Shown here piece after piece: positions 44,687 to 54,632 of a stretch of DNA of 64,000 nucleotides. Numbering within the stretch: the first letter of the stretch is position 1; the number at the start of each line of letters is the position of its first letter. The notes beneath the pieces were generated by a model. That model was not told the DNA's origin and did no database searches. It saw nothing but the letters and a program-made list of their open reading frames with translations. The stretch comes from Arundinibacter roseus. Lineage in GTDB: Bacteria; Bacteroidota; Bacteroidia; Cytophagales; Spirosomataceae. Position numbers and translations under genes: made by a program. The stretch is from the NCBI RefSeq assembly GCF_004348825.1, contig NZ_SMJU01000012.1, forward strand, positions 1 to 64,000. Reading direction: 5' to 3'.

Positions 44687-46339
44687 ATGTGCAGGTACCT
44701 TTTCCAGATACGGATAATTTTTCCTGGTTTATTTATCGGGTATCTGCTCCTGACGGCAGATGATGTGCCCGGTCAAACCTATAATTTGCAAGGCTCAACG
44801 GTTGCGATTGGCAACGACTGCTACCGAATTACCCCGGATATTCCCTGGCACAACGGAACGGTGTGGTACACCAAAAAGATTAATGTAACAACTTCTTTTG
44901 ACCTTGAATTTACCATGAACTTCGGGAATCGCGACAACCTGGGTGCCGACGGGATGGTCTTCGTGATGCAAACCAAAGGCAATAGTGCAATCGGGGAAGC
45001 GGGTCAGGGCATTGGTTTTCGAGGTTTTTCTCCTTCCCTGGGTATTGAGTTTGATACGTTTCAAAATGATGTGGAGAACGATCCTGCCTATGATCACATC
45101 GCTGTTTTGCAAAATGGCTCGGTCAATCATGCGCTTTCGGCCTTGTCGGCTGCTGTTCAGGCTTCGGCTACAAGTGAGAACATAGAAGATGGAGCTGATC
45201 ACCTTGTTCGGATAAAATGGCTGGCACCGCAACAAACCCTGGAAGTGTATTTTGATTGCCAGAAACGAATAAGCACTCGGGTAAATATGAGGTCAATATT
45301 TGGTAACCAAACGGAGGTTTTCTGGGGCTTTACAGGGGCAACCGGAGGCTCTTCCAACGAGCAGACTGTGTGTCTTAAAAAGGACATTGTCGCTCGTGAT
45401 ACGTTCGAGATTTGTCGGGGAGAAGCCCTGCAACTCGTTGCCCGAAACTCGCCGAACGAAAACTATGTATGGACGCCGGCTGCTTTCGTCGACAACCCGA
45501 CAATCCGTAATCCGACGGTTCGGCCCGAAAAAGACCAACTGTTTGTGGTAGATTATCTGGATTTTTGTAACAATCCTACCCGCGACAGTATTTTTGTAAA
45601 AGTCCCAACTTTGCCAGGCCTTGAACTTGGAAATGATACGTCGATTTGCACCAACGAAGCATTTCTATTGCGTCCCGTTCTTTCCGATCCTTCGTTGCCA
45701 GTACGGTTTGAGTGGTCCACCGGGGCCGAAACTCAGGAGTTGCCTATCTCGGTTTCGGATACGTATCAGTTAACATTGCGGGCTGGAAACTGTACTGTAA
45801 CAGATAGCGTGTACGTAGAGATAAAACCGATGCCGGATCTGCCGGCTGCTTATCGCCCGGCAACCATTTGCTACTTTGGTCAACCCAAAGAGTTACGGTC
45901 ACTATTTACGGATCCAACTTTTACCCGACAGTGGCCTCATTCAGGCGAAACCACCGCCGCAGTTGTCGCAACTGCGCCCGGACGTTACGAAGTAGTAACG
46001 ACGCATCCGTCGGGTTGTGAAGTTTCGGAGTTTTTTGACTTTTCCGACGAATGTGGGCTACCGGTATGGATTCCCGAGGTTTTTTCGCCCAATGGCGACG
46101 GGCACAATGATCTTTTGGCGCCCGTGGCACCGGAAGCCATTGATGCCCACTTTTGGGTGTTTGATCGTTGGGGGGCGGTCGTATACTATGGAGAAGGTGC
46201 GCCCACCGTTTGGAACGGGCAATTCCGAGGAACTGATTGTCCACAGGGCGTGTATGCCTGGAAGATTCGGTATAAATCGCAACGAAAACCTTCGGAAGAT
46301 TACCATGAAAAAACAGGTTCAGTATTATTAATTCGCTAA
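44687..46339 (+). CDS. Surface lectin-domain protein with gliding-motility C-terminal domain
   Basis: This 550-residue precursor has a hydrophobic N-terminus (about 5-29). The L-type lectin-like domain covers about 30-235 (FDLEFTMNFGNRDNLGADGMVFVMQ, GIGFRGFSPSLGIEFDTFQN, DHLVRIKWLAPQQTLEVYFD, VFWGFTGATGGSSNEQTVCL); Asp and Asn in this region may bind calcium and sugar. PKD/Ig-like segments follow. The C-terminal CHU_C domain has WIPEVFSPNGDGHNDLLAPV, FWVFDRWGAVVYYG, and CPQGVYAWKIRY. It is predicted to be exported by the type IX system and to bind glycans at the surface. Confidence 0.88.
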   Translation: MCRYLFQIRIIFPGLFIGYLLLTADDVPGQTYNLQGSTVAIGNDCYRITPDIPWHNGTVWYTKKINVTTSFDLEFTMNFGNRDNLGADGMVFVMQTKGNSAIGEAGQGIGFRGFSPSLGIEFDTFQNDVENDPAYDHIAVLQNGSVNHALSALSAAVQASATSENIEDGADHLVRIKWLAPQQTLEVYFDCQKRISTRVNMRSIFGNQTEVFWGFTGATGGSSNEQTVCLKKDIVARDTFEICRGEALQLVARNSPNENYVWTPAAFVDNPTIRNPTVRPEKDQLFVVDYLDFCNNPTRDSIFVKVPTLPGLELGNDTSICTNEAFLLRPVLSDPSLPVRFEWSTGAETQELPISVSDTYQLTLRAGNCTVTDSVYVEIKPMPDLPAAYRPATICYFGQPKELRSLFTDPTFTRQWPHSGETTAAVVATAPGRYEVVTTHPSGCEVSEFFDFSDECGLPVWIPEVFSPNGDGHNDLLAPVAPEAIDAHFWVFDRWGAVVYYGEGAPTVWNGQFRGTDCPQGVYAWKIRYKSQRKPSEDYHEKTGSVLLIR

Positions 46340-46356
46340 GAATAAAGCCATTAAAA

Positions 46357-47430
46357 CTAGTTTTTTTCGGTAGTTTCTGTCGGTTTTGCTAATTTTTCTT
46401 CGGCTAATTCTTTATCTTCCTGATCGGCTTCGGGCGCTTCTTCGCCATTTTTGGGAGTGTATTCACAAAGTAATCTGATCCACATTGGAAAATGATCTGA
46501 ACCAATGTCAGGCAATTTTTCAATCTCTACGAGCTGAAAATGTTCTGAACAAAATACGTGGTCGAGGGGGTATCGAAAAAAAGGATAGCGTGCATGAAAC
46601 GTATTGTAAAAACCCCTTCCGCGACGAGGATCAAGCAGCCCACTGATGTTCTGAAAAAGTTGGGTAGTGTAGCTCCATGCCACGTCGTTCAGGTCACCGG
46701 CCACTACCACGGGCAGTGTGTTTTTTTTCGCTAATTTCCCAATCATCAAAATCTCCTTATCACGTTCGGTTGATCGCGGGTTCTCCTGCGGAGCTGGTGG
46801 GGTTGGGTGAATGGCATACAGTTGAAAAAACTGACCGGAGGGTAAGCGCACTCTGGTGAATATTGAGGGAACATCGTCTTCGACCAGGAAATGTACGTCT
46901 GCTTCATCAAGTTCAAACTGAGAATATAACAAAATTCCGTAGGTGTTATCCAACGGGTGCAATACCCGGTATGGATATTCCTCGTGAATTGATTGCAGAG
47001 CGTCAGCCCAGGATTGATCCGTCTCGGACAACACCAAAAGGTTTGGTTTTTTGCTGCGTATCAAAGTCAGTAGCCGGTCAAACTCCTGATTGGGCTGATA
47101 TACATTTGCGATCATCAGGCTAAATGTTTTGTCAGGGTCAACTTTTTTGGCAGATACCAGCTGATGTTTGGCAAGAGGAAGAAATGGGTAAATTTTATAA
47201 CTCAGATATAGTAAGTTAACACCCATTGTAAGGGGGACGATCCATTCAAATATTCCCTGATAGGTGGAATCAAAAACCGACCAAAGCAAAACAGCGATTG
47301 ACAACACCCATTTTTGCAAAAAGGGATATTCGAATATCCGGAAAATCCAGTGATCGTTTTTTACCAAAGGCAGGAGCGTTGCGAGCACTAAAAAGCAGCT
47401 GGTAAAGTATAACAAGTAGGAAGCGATCAT
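46357..47430 (-). CDS. Membrane-anchored endonuclease/exonuclease/phosphatase-family protein
   Basis: This 357-residue protein has three hydrophobic segments in the first 90 residues (MIASYLLYFTSCFLVLATLLPL, then WVLSIAVLLWSVF, then IVPLTMGVNLLYLSYKI). A soluble EEP domain follows: FSLMIANVYQPNQEF, LVLSETDQSW, FQLYAIHPTPPAPQE, VVAGDLNDVAWS, and IGSDHFPMWI. Glu, Asp, Asn and the final Asp-His are the usual metal and catalytic residues. The acidic C-tail is rich in Glu and Lys. Substrates may be nucleic acid or phospholipid. It converges with the lectin gene 17 bp away. Confidence 0.88.
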   Translation of the reverse strand: MIASYLLYFTSCFLVLATLLPLVKNDHWIFRIFEYPFLQKWVLSIAVLLWSVFDSTYQGIFEWIVPLTMGVNLLYLSYKIYPFLPLAKHQLVSAKKVDPDKTFSLMIANVYQPNQEFDRLLTLIRSKKPNLLVLSETDQSWADALQSIHEEYPYRVLHPLDNTYGILLYSQFELDEADVHFLVEDDVPSIFTRVRLPSGQFFQLYAIHPTPPAPQENPRSTERDKEILMIGKLAKKNTLPVVVAGDLNDVAWSYTTQLFQNISGLLDPRRGRGFYNTFHARYPFFRYPLDHVFCSEHFQLVEIEKLPDIGSDHFPMWIRLLCEYTPKNGEEAPEADQEDKELAEEKLAKPTETTEKN

Positions 47431-47505
47431 TTAAATCGTTAAGATTTTCGTTGAGAATTCAGTTGGCAGCATTTTGTTCAGAAAGGTAAAACTTAACCTG
47501 CACGT

Positions 47506-48810
47506 TTGGAACAAATGAGTATATTGCCTGCTAAATATCTGAAAAATATACTGAATATGCCTGAGAATTCTGATGATAAAACCCGGAAGTATCTGGATTT
47601 GGGCCACTCGGAAGCTGAAAACCACGCCCGTACGCAGCAAAAGTTATATGAAGAGCATGTAGCCCGTACTTCTTCCGTAACCCGAATCATTTCTGAATTT
47701 TTCAAAACAAACCTGATTGGCTTTGGCTATCATTACTTCCGAAGCCGTTTTGGCCGCCGGCATCCGTATCAGTTCTATCCGGTTGAGGGCGACAGTGGAG
47801 TGTATCAACTCAATTCCTCGGTTCCAAGCCGAAAAACCATCACCATTGGCTTGCTCTCGGATTGGGGAACAGATACCACCGAGTCAGATGGAATGGGGCA
47901 TTTGATGGCGCGTCATGCACCAGATTACACCCTGCATTTGGGCGATATTTATTTTGTAGGAAGTCCGAAAGAAGTGGCCGAAAATTTTACGGCTCCGCAT
48001 GCTTCCTGGTACTATGGAGCATCGGGTAGTTTGGCGCTTGCCGGCAATCACGAGATGTATTCCAGCGGCTCGGCCTATTTTCAACAGCTGCTTCCGGCCA
48101 TGTATATCAAGGAAGGAGAGGTGAAAAAATCGCAGCGGGCGGGATTCTTCTGCCTTGAAAATGAGCATTGGCGTATTATTGGCCTGGATACGGCTTATAC
48201 TTCGGTGGGTCGTCCGTTTCTGGAAGTAATTTCTCCACCCGATTGTCACCTACGTAAAGAACAACTTGACTGGCTGCGGGATGTGGTGCGCCTCAACGAT
48301 CCTTCGGATAGGCGTGGTTTGGTATTTCTTAGCCATCATCCGTATATCTCTGCTTTTCGCGACGATTATTTCAAACCAGGCTCGCAGCTTTGTGACGTAC
48401 TCGACAAGGCAGCCCGCCCCGTGATTTGGTTTTGGGGACATGACCACAGACTGGTAGGGTATCATATGGGGCAAAACAAAAGCGAACTTCAAGCCTACGG
48501 ACGCTGCATTGGACATGGCGGAATGCCGGTAGAAACTAAAATGCCGTCGGATCCGGATGAGGTAAATAAAATGTCATTTTACGATCGGCGAATCAGAACC
48601 CAAATGGGGCGGCACTCGGTTGGGTACAACGGGCTGGTATTGCTGGAACTCGATGGACCAACGCTAAAAGCCCGGTATCGGGATCAGGAAGATACGCTGG
48701 TACTCGAAGAAGAGTGGGGGCTAAATAAAGCAAATGGTCAACTCGAATGGAAAGTGACTCATGCCCATTCAGAATTGACCATTTTTAGCGAAAAAGCAGA
48801 ACCTCAATGA
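47506..48810 (+). CDS. Metallophosphoesterase
   Basis: This 434-residue protein has the calcineurin-like pattern: IGLLSDWGTD (with the first Asp), LHLGDIYFVG, LAGNHEM, VFLSHHPYIS, and WFWGHDHRL. These supply the two-metal site. The long N-terminal region (about 1-110) is helical and basic and has no signal peptide; it may bind membrane or partner. The family hydrolyses phosphomono- or diesters, but the substrate is not readable. Its last 7 bp overlap the end of the small membrane protein on the other strand. Confidence 0.9.
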   Translation: MEQMSILPAKYLKNILNMPENSDDKTRKYLDLGHSEAENHARTQQKLYEEHVARTSSVTRIISEFFKTNLIGFGYHYFRSRFGRRHPYQFYPVEGDSGVYQLNSSVPSRKTITIGLLSDWGTDTTESDGMGHLMARHAPDYTLHLGDIYFVGSPKEVAENFTAPHASWYYGASGSLALAGNHEMYSSGSAYFQQLLPAMYIKEGEVKKSQRAGFFCLENEHWRIIGLDTAYTSVGRPFLEVISPPDCHLRKEQLDWLRDVVRLNDPSDRRGLVFLSHHPYISAFRDDYFKPGSQLCDVLDKAARPVIWFWGHDHRLVGYHMGQNKSELQAYGRCIGHGGMPVETKMPSDPDEVNKMSFYDRRIRTQMGRHSVGYNGLVLLELDGPTLKARYRDQEDTLVLEEEWGLNKANGQLEWKVTHAHSELTIFSEKAEPQ

Positions 48811-48989
48811 TGATCGTCGGCAGAATATTTACTGGTAAAGTAGGCAGCAAAGGTGATAGAAACCGCGAGCAGCCCGACGATAAAAACGAGCAGATCACCA
48901 AAAATACCCAGAACTAAAAGCAGTAGCAGGTAAAAGGCGATATAAAAACCGTTCGACAATTCGCTGGATTCGGTATGCGTATTTTCCAT
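48804..48989 (-). CDS. Small membrane protein
   Basis: This 61-residue protein has a soluble N-terminus (MENTHTESSELSNGF), one long hydrophobic stretch of about 35 residues (about 16-50, probably two short helices), and a charged tail with KYSADDHH. I do not recognise it. It overlaps the metallophosphoesterase stop by 7 bp, tail to tail. Length and composition are plausible for a real gene, but only a hydrophobic pattern supports it. Confidence 0.55.
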   Translation of the reverse strand: MENTHTESSELSNGFYIAFYLLLLLVLGIFGDLLVFIVGLLAVSITFAAYFTSKYSADDHH

Positions 48990-49225
48990 GATAGTTGGAT
49001 GTTTTTTTGGCTTTGCGATAGTTTATGGATGCGAAAATACAAAAATTAAAGATTTGACAGATACATTAGTAAATTTTCAGCAATCAGGAACTCGTTTTTT
49101 TAGTTTAAATCTTTTTTTATCAGGGTTCTAAATTTAGAATTTTTGGCTAAATTTTCCTTTTGTCAATTCTTAAAGTTCCTGAAAATCAGTAAGTTGTTTC
49201 CATTCTTTCAAGCCTAAAATCTCGA

Positions 49226-50707
49226 ATGTCATATATTATTGGTGCAGACGTCGGAACTACAAACGTAAAAGCAGTTGCGTTTTCTCTGGAAGGCAGCATT
49301 CTCTGTGTGCACAGTGAAGAGTATGCTATGTACCATCCGCAGCCCGATTGGAGTGAGCAGGACCCTGATGAAATTCTGAACGCTTTGATCCATTGCCTGC
49401 AAAAAGTACACGATGACTGTGAGCCACATGGTGCACTTTTGGGTATTTCTTTTTCGGCTGCCATGCACAGCCTCATTGCCGTTGACAGGCAGGGAAATCC
49501 GCTTTCAAAATCAATAATCTGGGCCGACAACCGCAGCGCGCAGGAAGCCGAAATGCTGCGCAACAGCCCCGAAGGTGAGCGCATGTACCATAGCAATGGT
49601 ACGCCGATTCATGCCATGAGTCCGGCCTGTAAGTTGCTTTGGTTGCGCAAAAACGAACCTGCGCTGTATCGAAAAACCGACCGATTTGTAGGGATTAAAG
49701 AATACATTATTTTTAAACTCACCGGAAAATTTCTGATTGATTATTCCATCGCATCCGCTACGGGACTGTTCAATATCAGAACGCTAGCCTGGGATGAGCC
49801 CACGCTTGCATTCCTTCAATTGCCCGTTGAGAAGCTATCAAAGCCGGTATCTGCGTACCATACCGAACGCCTTGGCCCAAATAATTTACTGGGTTTTCCT
49901 GCCTCTCCTTCGCTTATTTTGGGAGCAAGTGATGGCTGCCTGGCCAATTTGGGGAGCGGTGCCTTTGTGCCCGGTACGATGGCCGTCACCGTCGGTACGA
50001 GCGGGGCAGTTCGGATTTGCGCTCCGGCAGCGTATACAGATGACGCTATGCGTACCTTCTGCTATTTGCTGGATCAGCATACGTATGTGATTGGTGGAGC
50101 GTCAAATAATGGAGCCGTAGTTTTTCAATGGTTAAAAGAGACTTTTTTTAAGGAAATTGCTTACGAAGATCTATTCAAAGCGGCTGATGAAGTGGCTGTT
50201 GGTTGCGACGGACTGCTTTGCCTGCCCTATTGGCTCGGAGAGCGGGCACCGCTCTGGAATTCTGCCGTTCGGGGTGGGTTTGTGGGGCTTGACACCAACC
50301 ACACCACCGCGCATTTTGTGCGGGCAGTTATGGAAGGGATTTTGTTGAATTTATTTAGTATTGGAAAAATACTGACGGAAAATCACCCGATTCATACGAT
50401 CTACGCCAACGGCGGATTTGCCCGAAGCGAAACATGGGTGCAAATGCTAGCTGATATTTTTGGGCAAACCGTTTACCTCAACGATACCGTCGAAACGGGC
50501 TCTGTTGGTGCTGCTATGGTTGGGCTGAAAGCCCTGGGGTATTTGCGTGAATATAAGGAGATTCCGGGATTTATTCCGGTAGAAAAAATCATCGAACCAA
50601 ACCTTGAACGGCATGCTGCATACGCTGAATTGTACGCTAGATTTACGGTTTGGGCGCAGGAAGCCAATCGGCTCTCCCTGCCTCACTCGTCGCTTTTAAG
50701 CTCCTGA
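49226..50707 (+). CDS. FGGY-family carbohydrate kinase, gluconokinase-like
   Basis: This 493-residue protein has the FGGY kinase fold: YIIGADVGTTNVKAVAF (ATP-binding phosphate loop), SFSAAMHSLIAVD, SIIWADNRSAQEA, SIASATGLFNIRTLAWDE, AVTVGTSGAVRICAPA, and YANGGFARSETWVQMLADIFGQ. The overall pattern is closest to gluconokinases and differs from glycerol kinase. It would phosphorylate gluconate or a similar polyol/acid in the cytoplasm. A beta-propeller lactonase lies at 62742, which could supply gluconate, but the two are far apart. Its end overlaps the cytochrome gene. Confidence 0.88.
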   Translation: MSYIIGADVGTTNVKAVAFSLEGSILCVHSEEYAMYHPQPDWSEQDPDEILNALIHCLQKVHDDCEPHGALLGISFSAAMHSLIAVDRQGNPLSKSIIWADNRSAQEAEMLRNSPEGERMYHSNGTPIHAMSPACKLLWLRKNEPALYRKTDRFVGIKEYIIFKLTGKFLIDYSIASATGLFNIRTLAWDEPTLAFLQLPVEKLSKPVSAYHTERLGPNNLLGFPASPSLILGASDGCLANLGSGAFVPGTMAVTVGTSGAVRICAPAAYTDDAMRTFCYLLDQHTYVIGGASNNGAVVFQWLKETFFKEIAYEDLFKAADEVAVGCDGLLCLPYWLGERAPLWNSAVRGGFVGLDTNHTTAHFVRAVMEGILLNLFSIGKILTENHPIHTIYANGGFARSETWVQMLADIFGQTVYLNDTVETGSVGAAMVGLKALGYLREYKEIPGFIPVEKIIEPNLERHAAYAELYARFTVWAQEANRLSLPHSSLLSS

Positions 50708-51102
50708 ACCTGAGCGGGCGTAATGATTTTTCCTGCCGAACTATTGCCCCATGTATTGCGGATGTAGTTCACCACGTCGGCTACTTCTTTATCATCCAGT
50801 CCGGCTTCGGGCATCATGTTGTCGTATTCTTTTCCATTCACAGTAATCGGGCCAATCAACCCGTACTTAACGGCTTTTGCTGCTTCCATGGGCTTTTCCA
50901 GCACATAGTCCGACCCGGCAAGGGGTGGATACACGTCGGGTACGCCAGTGCCGTCGCCGTTGTGACAGCTGATGCAATAGTTGTTGTAAATTTCTTTGCC
51001 CCGGGCTATGCTCTCTTTCAGTTCGTCTCCCTGGGGTTGGATTGGTAAAAAAGTCATCCCGACACTAGTTATTCCTAGGCAAAGAATCAACAGTCGTTTC
51101 AT
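50683..51102 (-). CDS. Secreted c-type cytochrome
   Basis: The start at 51102 (MKRLLILCLG) gives 139 residues with a signal peptide (1-21). The haem site is Cys43-x-x-Cys46-His47 (CISCHNGDGTG), and the distal ligand is probably Met in NMMPEAGLDDKEVADVVNYIRNTWGN. This is a class I monohaem cytochrome of the periplasm, probably an electron carrier. The upstream extension of the open frame would put 20 residues before the signal and is not used. It overlaps gluconokinase by 25 bp, tail to tail. Confidence 0.9.
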   Translation of the reverse strand: MKRLLILCLGITSVGMTFLPIQPQGDELKESIARGKEIYNNYCISCHNGDGTGVPDVYPPLAGSDYVLEKPMEAAKAVKYGLIGPITVNGKEYDNMMPEAGLDDKEVADVVNYIRNTWGNSSAGKIITPAQVQELKSDE

Positions 51103-51138
51103 TGAGTACTTATTTGGGTAAATGTTTAGAGCAAAAAT

Positions 51139-51180
51139 ATAGTCCTGAACACTCCCGATCAAGGGTTAGTTCAGGACTAT
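51139..51180 (-). terminator. Terminator after the DJ-1/PfpI gene
   Basis: A 12-bp perfect inverted repeat (ATAGTCCTGAAC with its complement, 18-nt loop) is flanked on its left by AAAAAT, the T tract on the minus strand. Confidence 0.7.
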
Positions 51181-51250
51181 GCCTGCTGGTATTTTTTCTG
51201 ATTATGAATTAAAAAAACGGCGTTTGTAAATATACCGAAAGGCTAGCCTC

Positions 51251-51814
51251 CTATAATGCGGATTCTGCGGCTGGCTGACGACTAAATTCCTGATTCATGG
51301 CTTCGTTAAACTCCGGTATGTCGTGCGGATTTCGGCTTGTAATCAGACCGTTATCAATCACAACGCGTTGATCTACCCAACACGCACCGGCATTTTCGAT
51401 ATCTTTCCGCAGGGAAGGGTAGGACGTAAGCGTGCGGCCCTGCAACACCTCGGCTTCAATGAGTAACTGTGGACCGTGACAAATTGCCGCGACGGGTTTT
51501 CCGGCATCAAAAAAAGATTTCACGAACGCCACCGCTTTTTTTTCCTGCCGGAGCGAATCCGGGTTCAAAACCCCGCCCGGGAACAACAGTGCGTCATAAT
51601 ACTCGGGCCGGGCACTTTCCAGCGGAACATCCACCGGAAAAGAATCACCCCACTCCGTATGATTCCAACCCCTGACGGTCCGGCCGTCGGGGGCGATCAG
51701 GTGCGTGGTAGCTCCGCTCAAATCCAGCGATTCCCGAGGTTTTGTGAGTTCAATCTGTTCAAATCCGTCGGTTACCAGAATCGCTACTTTTAGTTTATTC
51801 AAAAAATTATTCAT
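51251..51814 (-). CDS. DJ-1/PfpI-family protein
   Basis: This 187-residue protein has the class I glutamine-amidotransferase-like fold: VAILVTDGFEQIEL with Glu19, YYDALLFPGGVLNPDSLRQE, and AAICHGPQLLIEAEVL with nucleophile Cys112 and His113. Members are deglycases, proteases or chaperones such as YhbO/PfpI. It is cytoplasmic and monocistronic with its own terminator. The next gene on the strand, clpB, lies upstream and separate. Confidence 0.92.
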   Translation of the reverse strand: MNNFLNKLKVAILVTDGFEQIELTKPRESLDLSGATTHLIAPDGRTVRGWNHTEWGDSFPVDVPLESARPEYYDALLFPGGVLNPDSLRQEKKAVAFVKSFFDAGKPVAAICHGPQLLIEAEVLQGRTLTSYPSLRKDIENAGACWVDQRVVIDNGLITSRNPHDIPEFNEAMNQEFSRQPAAESAL

Positions 51815-51969
51815 TTACAAAATGAAATTAAAATACAGAATAGTACAAAAAAATAAAAAAATTGTGCCAAATAAGAAAAACTGGTCAAATGTGGAATCTG
51901 ATCTACCATTAGGTGAAGAACCGCAGTTTGTAGCTCATGTTGGGGAAGTTTATGACGGCTTTTTACCAC

Positions 51970-52003
51970 AAAAAAAGCGGGTACTTTTTTCAAAGTACCC
52001 GCT
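51970..52003 (-). terminator. Terminator after clpB
   Basis: A 12-bp perfect stem (AGCGGGTACTTT with its complement, 4-nt loop TTTC) lies beside seven A that form the T tract on the minus strand. It is 23 bp past the clpB stop. Confidence 0.9.
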
Positions 52004-52025
52004 GGATTATTACTTCAATCACACG

Positions 52026-54632
52026 TTAGATTTCTACCCCGCCACTTACGTTCTCAAAACTGATTTCACCTTCCTGATTGACCTCCATCATAATCACGGA
52101 ATCTTTGGCAACCTGACCGCTCAGAATACCTTTCGAAAGTTCGTTCAGGATTCTGCGTTGCAGGACTCTTTTAAGAGGCCGCGCGCCAAAAGCCGGATCA
52201 AAACCTTCTTCGCCCAATTTGGTCAGCGCTTCGTCGGTAGCGTCGAGAGTAATGCCCTGTTCCAGCAACATTTTCTGAATTCCCTTAAACTGAATATCCA
52301 CAATCTTACGAATGTTTTTCAGCGTGAGCGGTTCAAAAAGAACAATTTCATCAATTCGATTCAAAAACTCCGGCCTGACAGAAGCCTTCAAAAGGGCCAA
52401 TACCGCCTGCTTGGTTTCTTCCACAATCAGCGTATGATTCCAGCCTTCGTCCTCCGCAAATTTTTCCTGAATGATGTGGCTTCCAATGTTGGAGGTCATG
52501 ATGATTATCGTGTTTTTAAAATTGGCCACACGACCTTTGTTGTCCGTCAGGCGTCCGTCGTCGAGTACCTGCAACAGGATATTCCACACATCCGGGTGCG
52601 CTTTTTCGATCTCATCAAGCAAGATTACGCTGTATGGCTTGCGTCGAACCGCCTCCGTTAGCTGCCCGCCTTCGTCGTAACCCACGTAGCCCGGAGGCGC
52701 TCCCACGAGTCGGCTGACGGCGTGGCGCTCCTGATACTCGCTCATGTCGATGCGCACCATGGCGCTGTCGTCGTTAAAAAGGTACTCTGCAAGCGTTTTG
52801 GCAAGCTCGGTTTTGCCTACACCGGTAGGGCCCAAAAACAGGAAACTACCCAAGGGCCGACGCGGATCCTGCAAACCGGCCCGGCTGCGTCTAACGGCAT
52901 CAGCCACTGCCCCGATAGCTTCGCTTTGTCCGGCTACTCGTCTATGAAGATGTTCTTCGAGTTGCAGTAGTTTTTCGCGGTCGCTTTGCAGCATTTTACT
53001 AACCGGAATTCCTGTCCATTTCGCCACGATTTCGGCAATTTCTTCGGCTCCGATTTCTTCCTGCATCAGCCGGCTTTCTGACTGCTGAACCTGCAAATCT
53101 TCCAGTTTTTTCTGTGTTTCAGGAATGCGCCCGTACCGGATTTCGGCCACCTTGCCAAAGTCGCCGGAGCGCTCAGCCTGTTCAGCTTCAAGCCGTAGCT
53201 GATCGGTCAATTCTTTAAGAGAACGGATTTCCTGCAATGCTCCTTTTTCATTTTCCCATTGGGCTTTAAGTGTATTTCGCTCTTCACTCAGGTCAGCAAT
53301 TTCCTTATTCAAAATGGATTCTTTTTCTTTATTGGCTTCGCGCCGAATAGCCTCTCGTTCGATTTCCAACTGCATCACCCGGCGGTTCAGCTCGTCGAGT
53401 TCTTCGGGTACGCTATCCATTTCCAGACGTAGCTTGGAAGCCGCTTCGTCCATCAAATCAATGGCTTTATCAGGCAAAAAACGGTCGCTGATGTAGCGAT
53501 TCGACAGCTCTACCGCTGCAATTACCGCATCGTCTTTAACCCGTACGCCATGGTGAAGTTCGTATTTGTCCTTAATTCCTCGCAAAATACTGATGGCATC
53601 AGGCACCGAAGGTTCATCCACCATGACGGCCTGAAAACGCCGCTCCAACGCTTTGTCTTTCTCCATGTATTTCTGATATTCTTTCAGCGTGGTAGCACCA
53701 ATCGCGTGTAACTCGCCCCGCGCCAGCGCCGGTTTGAGCAGGTTGGCAGCGTCCATAGCGCTCTCACCACCGCCACCGGCTCCGATCAGCGTGTGAATTT
53801 CATCAATGAAAAGTACGATTTCACCCTCCGAGTCCGTCACCTCTTTAATAACCGCTTTCAGCCGTTCTTCAAACTCACCTTTGTATTTGGCACCCGCAAT
53901 CAACAGACCCATGTCGAGCGAAACGATGGTTTTGGATTTCAGGTTTTCGGGCACATCGCCCTGCACAATTCGTTGCGCCAGACCTTCCACGATGGCAGTT
54001 TTGCCTACGCCCGGTTCGCCCAATAATATGGGGTTATTTTTGGTCCGGCGGCTCAGAATTTGCAGCACCCGACGGATCTCCTCGTCGCGACCAATCACCG
54101 GGTCAATTTTCCCGGCTTTGGCCAATTCATTCAGATTTTTACTGTACCGTTCCAAAGAGCGATACTTTGCTTCAGCATTTTGATCTTTCACTGGATTTTC
54201 TTTACCTCTAAGTTCTTTAATAGCTTCCTTTAAATTTTTCTCTTTAAATCCTGCATCCTTCATCAGCTGGGCTATGGGATCTTTACCTCCCAAAAGCCCC
54301 AGAAGCAGGAGCTCAATGCTGACAAATTCATCCTTAAATTCGGACGTATAGCTTTGGGCCTTAGCGAGTGCGGCGGAAAGGTCATTTGACAAAAACGTCT
54401 GCGTGCTGACTACCTTGGGGTAGCCGCTGATGATGGCGTCGATTGCCTGCGTAACTGCCGCCTGATTGATGTTCATTTTTGACATCAGGAAGGTCGATGT
54501 ATTGATGTCTTCCTGCAAAATAGCTTTCAACACGTGGCCCGTATCAATAGCCTGCTGCTGATTGGCCTGAGCCATTTGGGCAGCCTGCTCAATCACTTCC
54601 TGCGCTTTGATTGTGTATTGATTAAAGTTCAT
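52026..54632 (-). CDS. clpB: ATP-dependent disaggregase ClpB
   Basis: This 868-residue Hsp100 chaperone has the N-terminal Clp repeat domain ([20 protein letters not shown]), a first AAA+ module with GEPGVGKTA (about 209) and [13 protein letters not shown], and the middle coiled-coil domain (about 400-530). The second AAA+ module has [19 protein letters not shown] (about 608) and [14 protein letters not shown], with the C-terminal domain after. The middle domain distinguishes it from ClpA/ClpC. It rescues aggregated protein with DnaK. It is transcribed alone. No CIRCE or sigma-32 element was recognised upstream. Confidence 0.97.
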   Translation of the reverse strand: MNFNQYTIKAQEVIEQAAQMAQANQQQAIDTGHVLKAILQEDINTSTFLMSKMNINQAAVTQAIDAIISGYPKVVSTQTFLSNDLSAALAKAQSYTSEFKDEFVSIELLLLGLLGGKDPIAQLMKDAGFKEKNLKEAIKELRGKENPVKDQNAEAKYRSLERYSKNLNELAKAGKIDPVIGRDEEIRRVLQILSRRTKNNPILLGEPGVGKTAIVEGLAQRIVQGDVPENLKSKTIVSLDMGLLIAGAKYKGEFEERLKAVIKEVTDSEGEIVLFIDEIHTLIGAGGGGESAMDAANLLKPALARGELHAIGATTLKEYQKYMEKDKALERRFQAVMVDEPSVPDAISILRGIKDKYELHHGVRVKDDAVIAAVELSNRYISDRFLPDKAIDLMDEAASKLRLEMDSVPEELDELNRRVMQLEIEREAIRREANKEKESILNKEIADLSEERNTLKAQWENEKGALQEIRSLKELTDQLRLEAEQAERSGDFGKVAEIRYGRIPETQKKLEDLQVQQSESRLMQEEIGAEEIAEIVAKWTGIPVSKMLQSDREKLLQLEEHLHRRVAGQSEAIGAVADAVRRSRAGLQDPRRPLGSFLFLGPTGVGKTELAKTLAEYLFNDDSAMVRIDMSEYQERHAVSRLVGAPPGYVGYDEGGQLTEAVRRKPYSVILLDEIEKAHPDVWNILLQVLDDGRLTDNKGRVANFKNTIIIMTSNIGSHIIQEKFAEDEGWNHTLIVEETKQAVLALLKASVRPEFLNRIDEIVLFEPLTLKNIRKIVDIQFKGIQKMLLEQGITLDATDEALTKLGEEGFDPAFGARPLKRVLQRRILNELSKGILSGQVAKDSVIMMEVNQEGEISFENVSGGVEI

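Noticed and set aside
51705-52661. 318-codon open frame on the plus strand opposite clpB
   Set aside because: From 52026 on it is antisense to the clear clpB gene. The first part (51822 onward, KLKYRIVQ) faintly resembles HU-like starts but runs through the clpB terminator hairpin.
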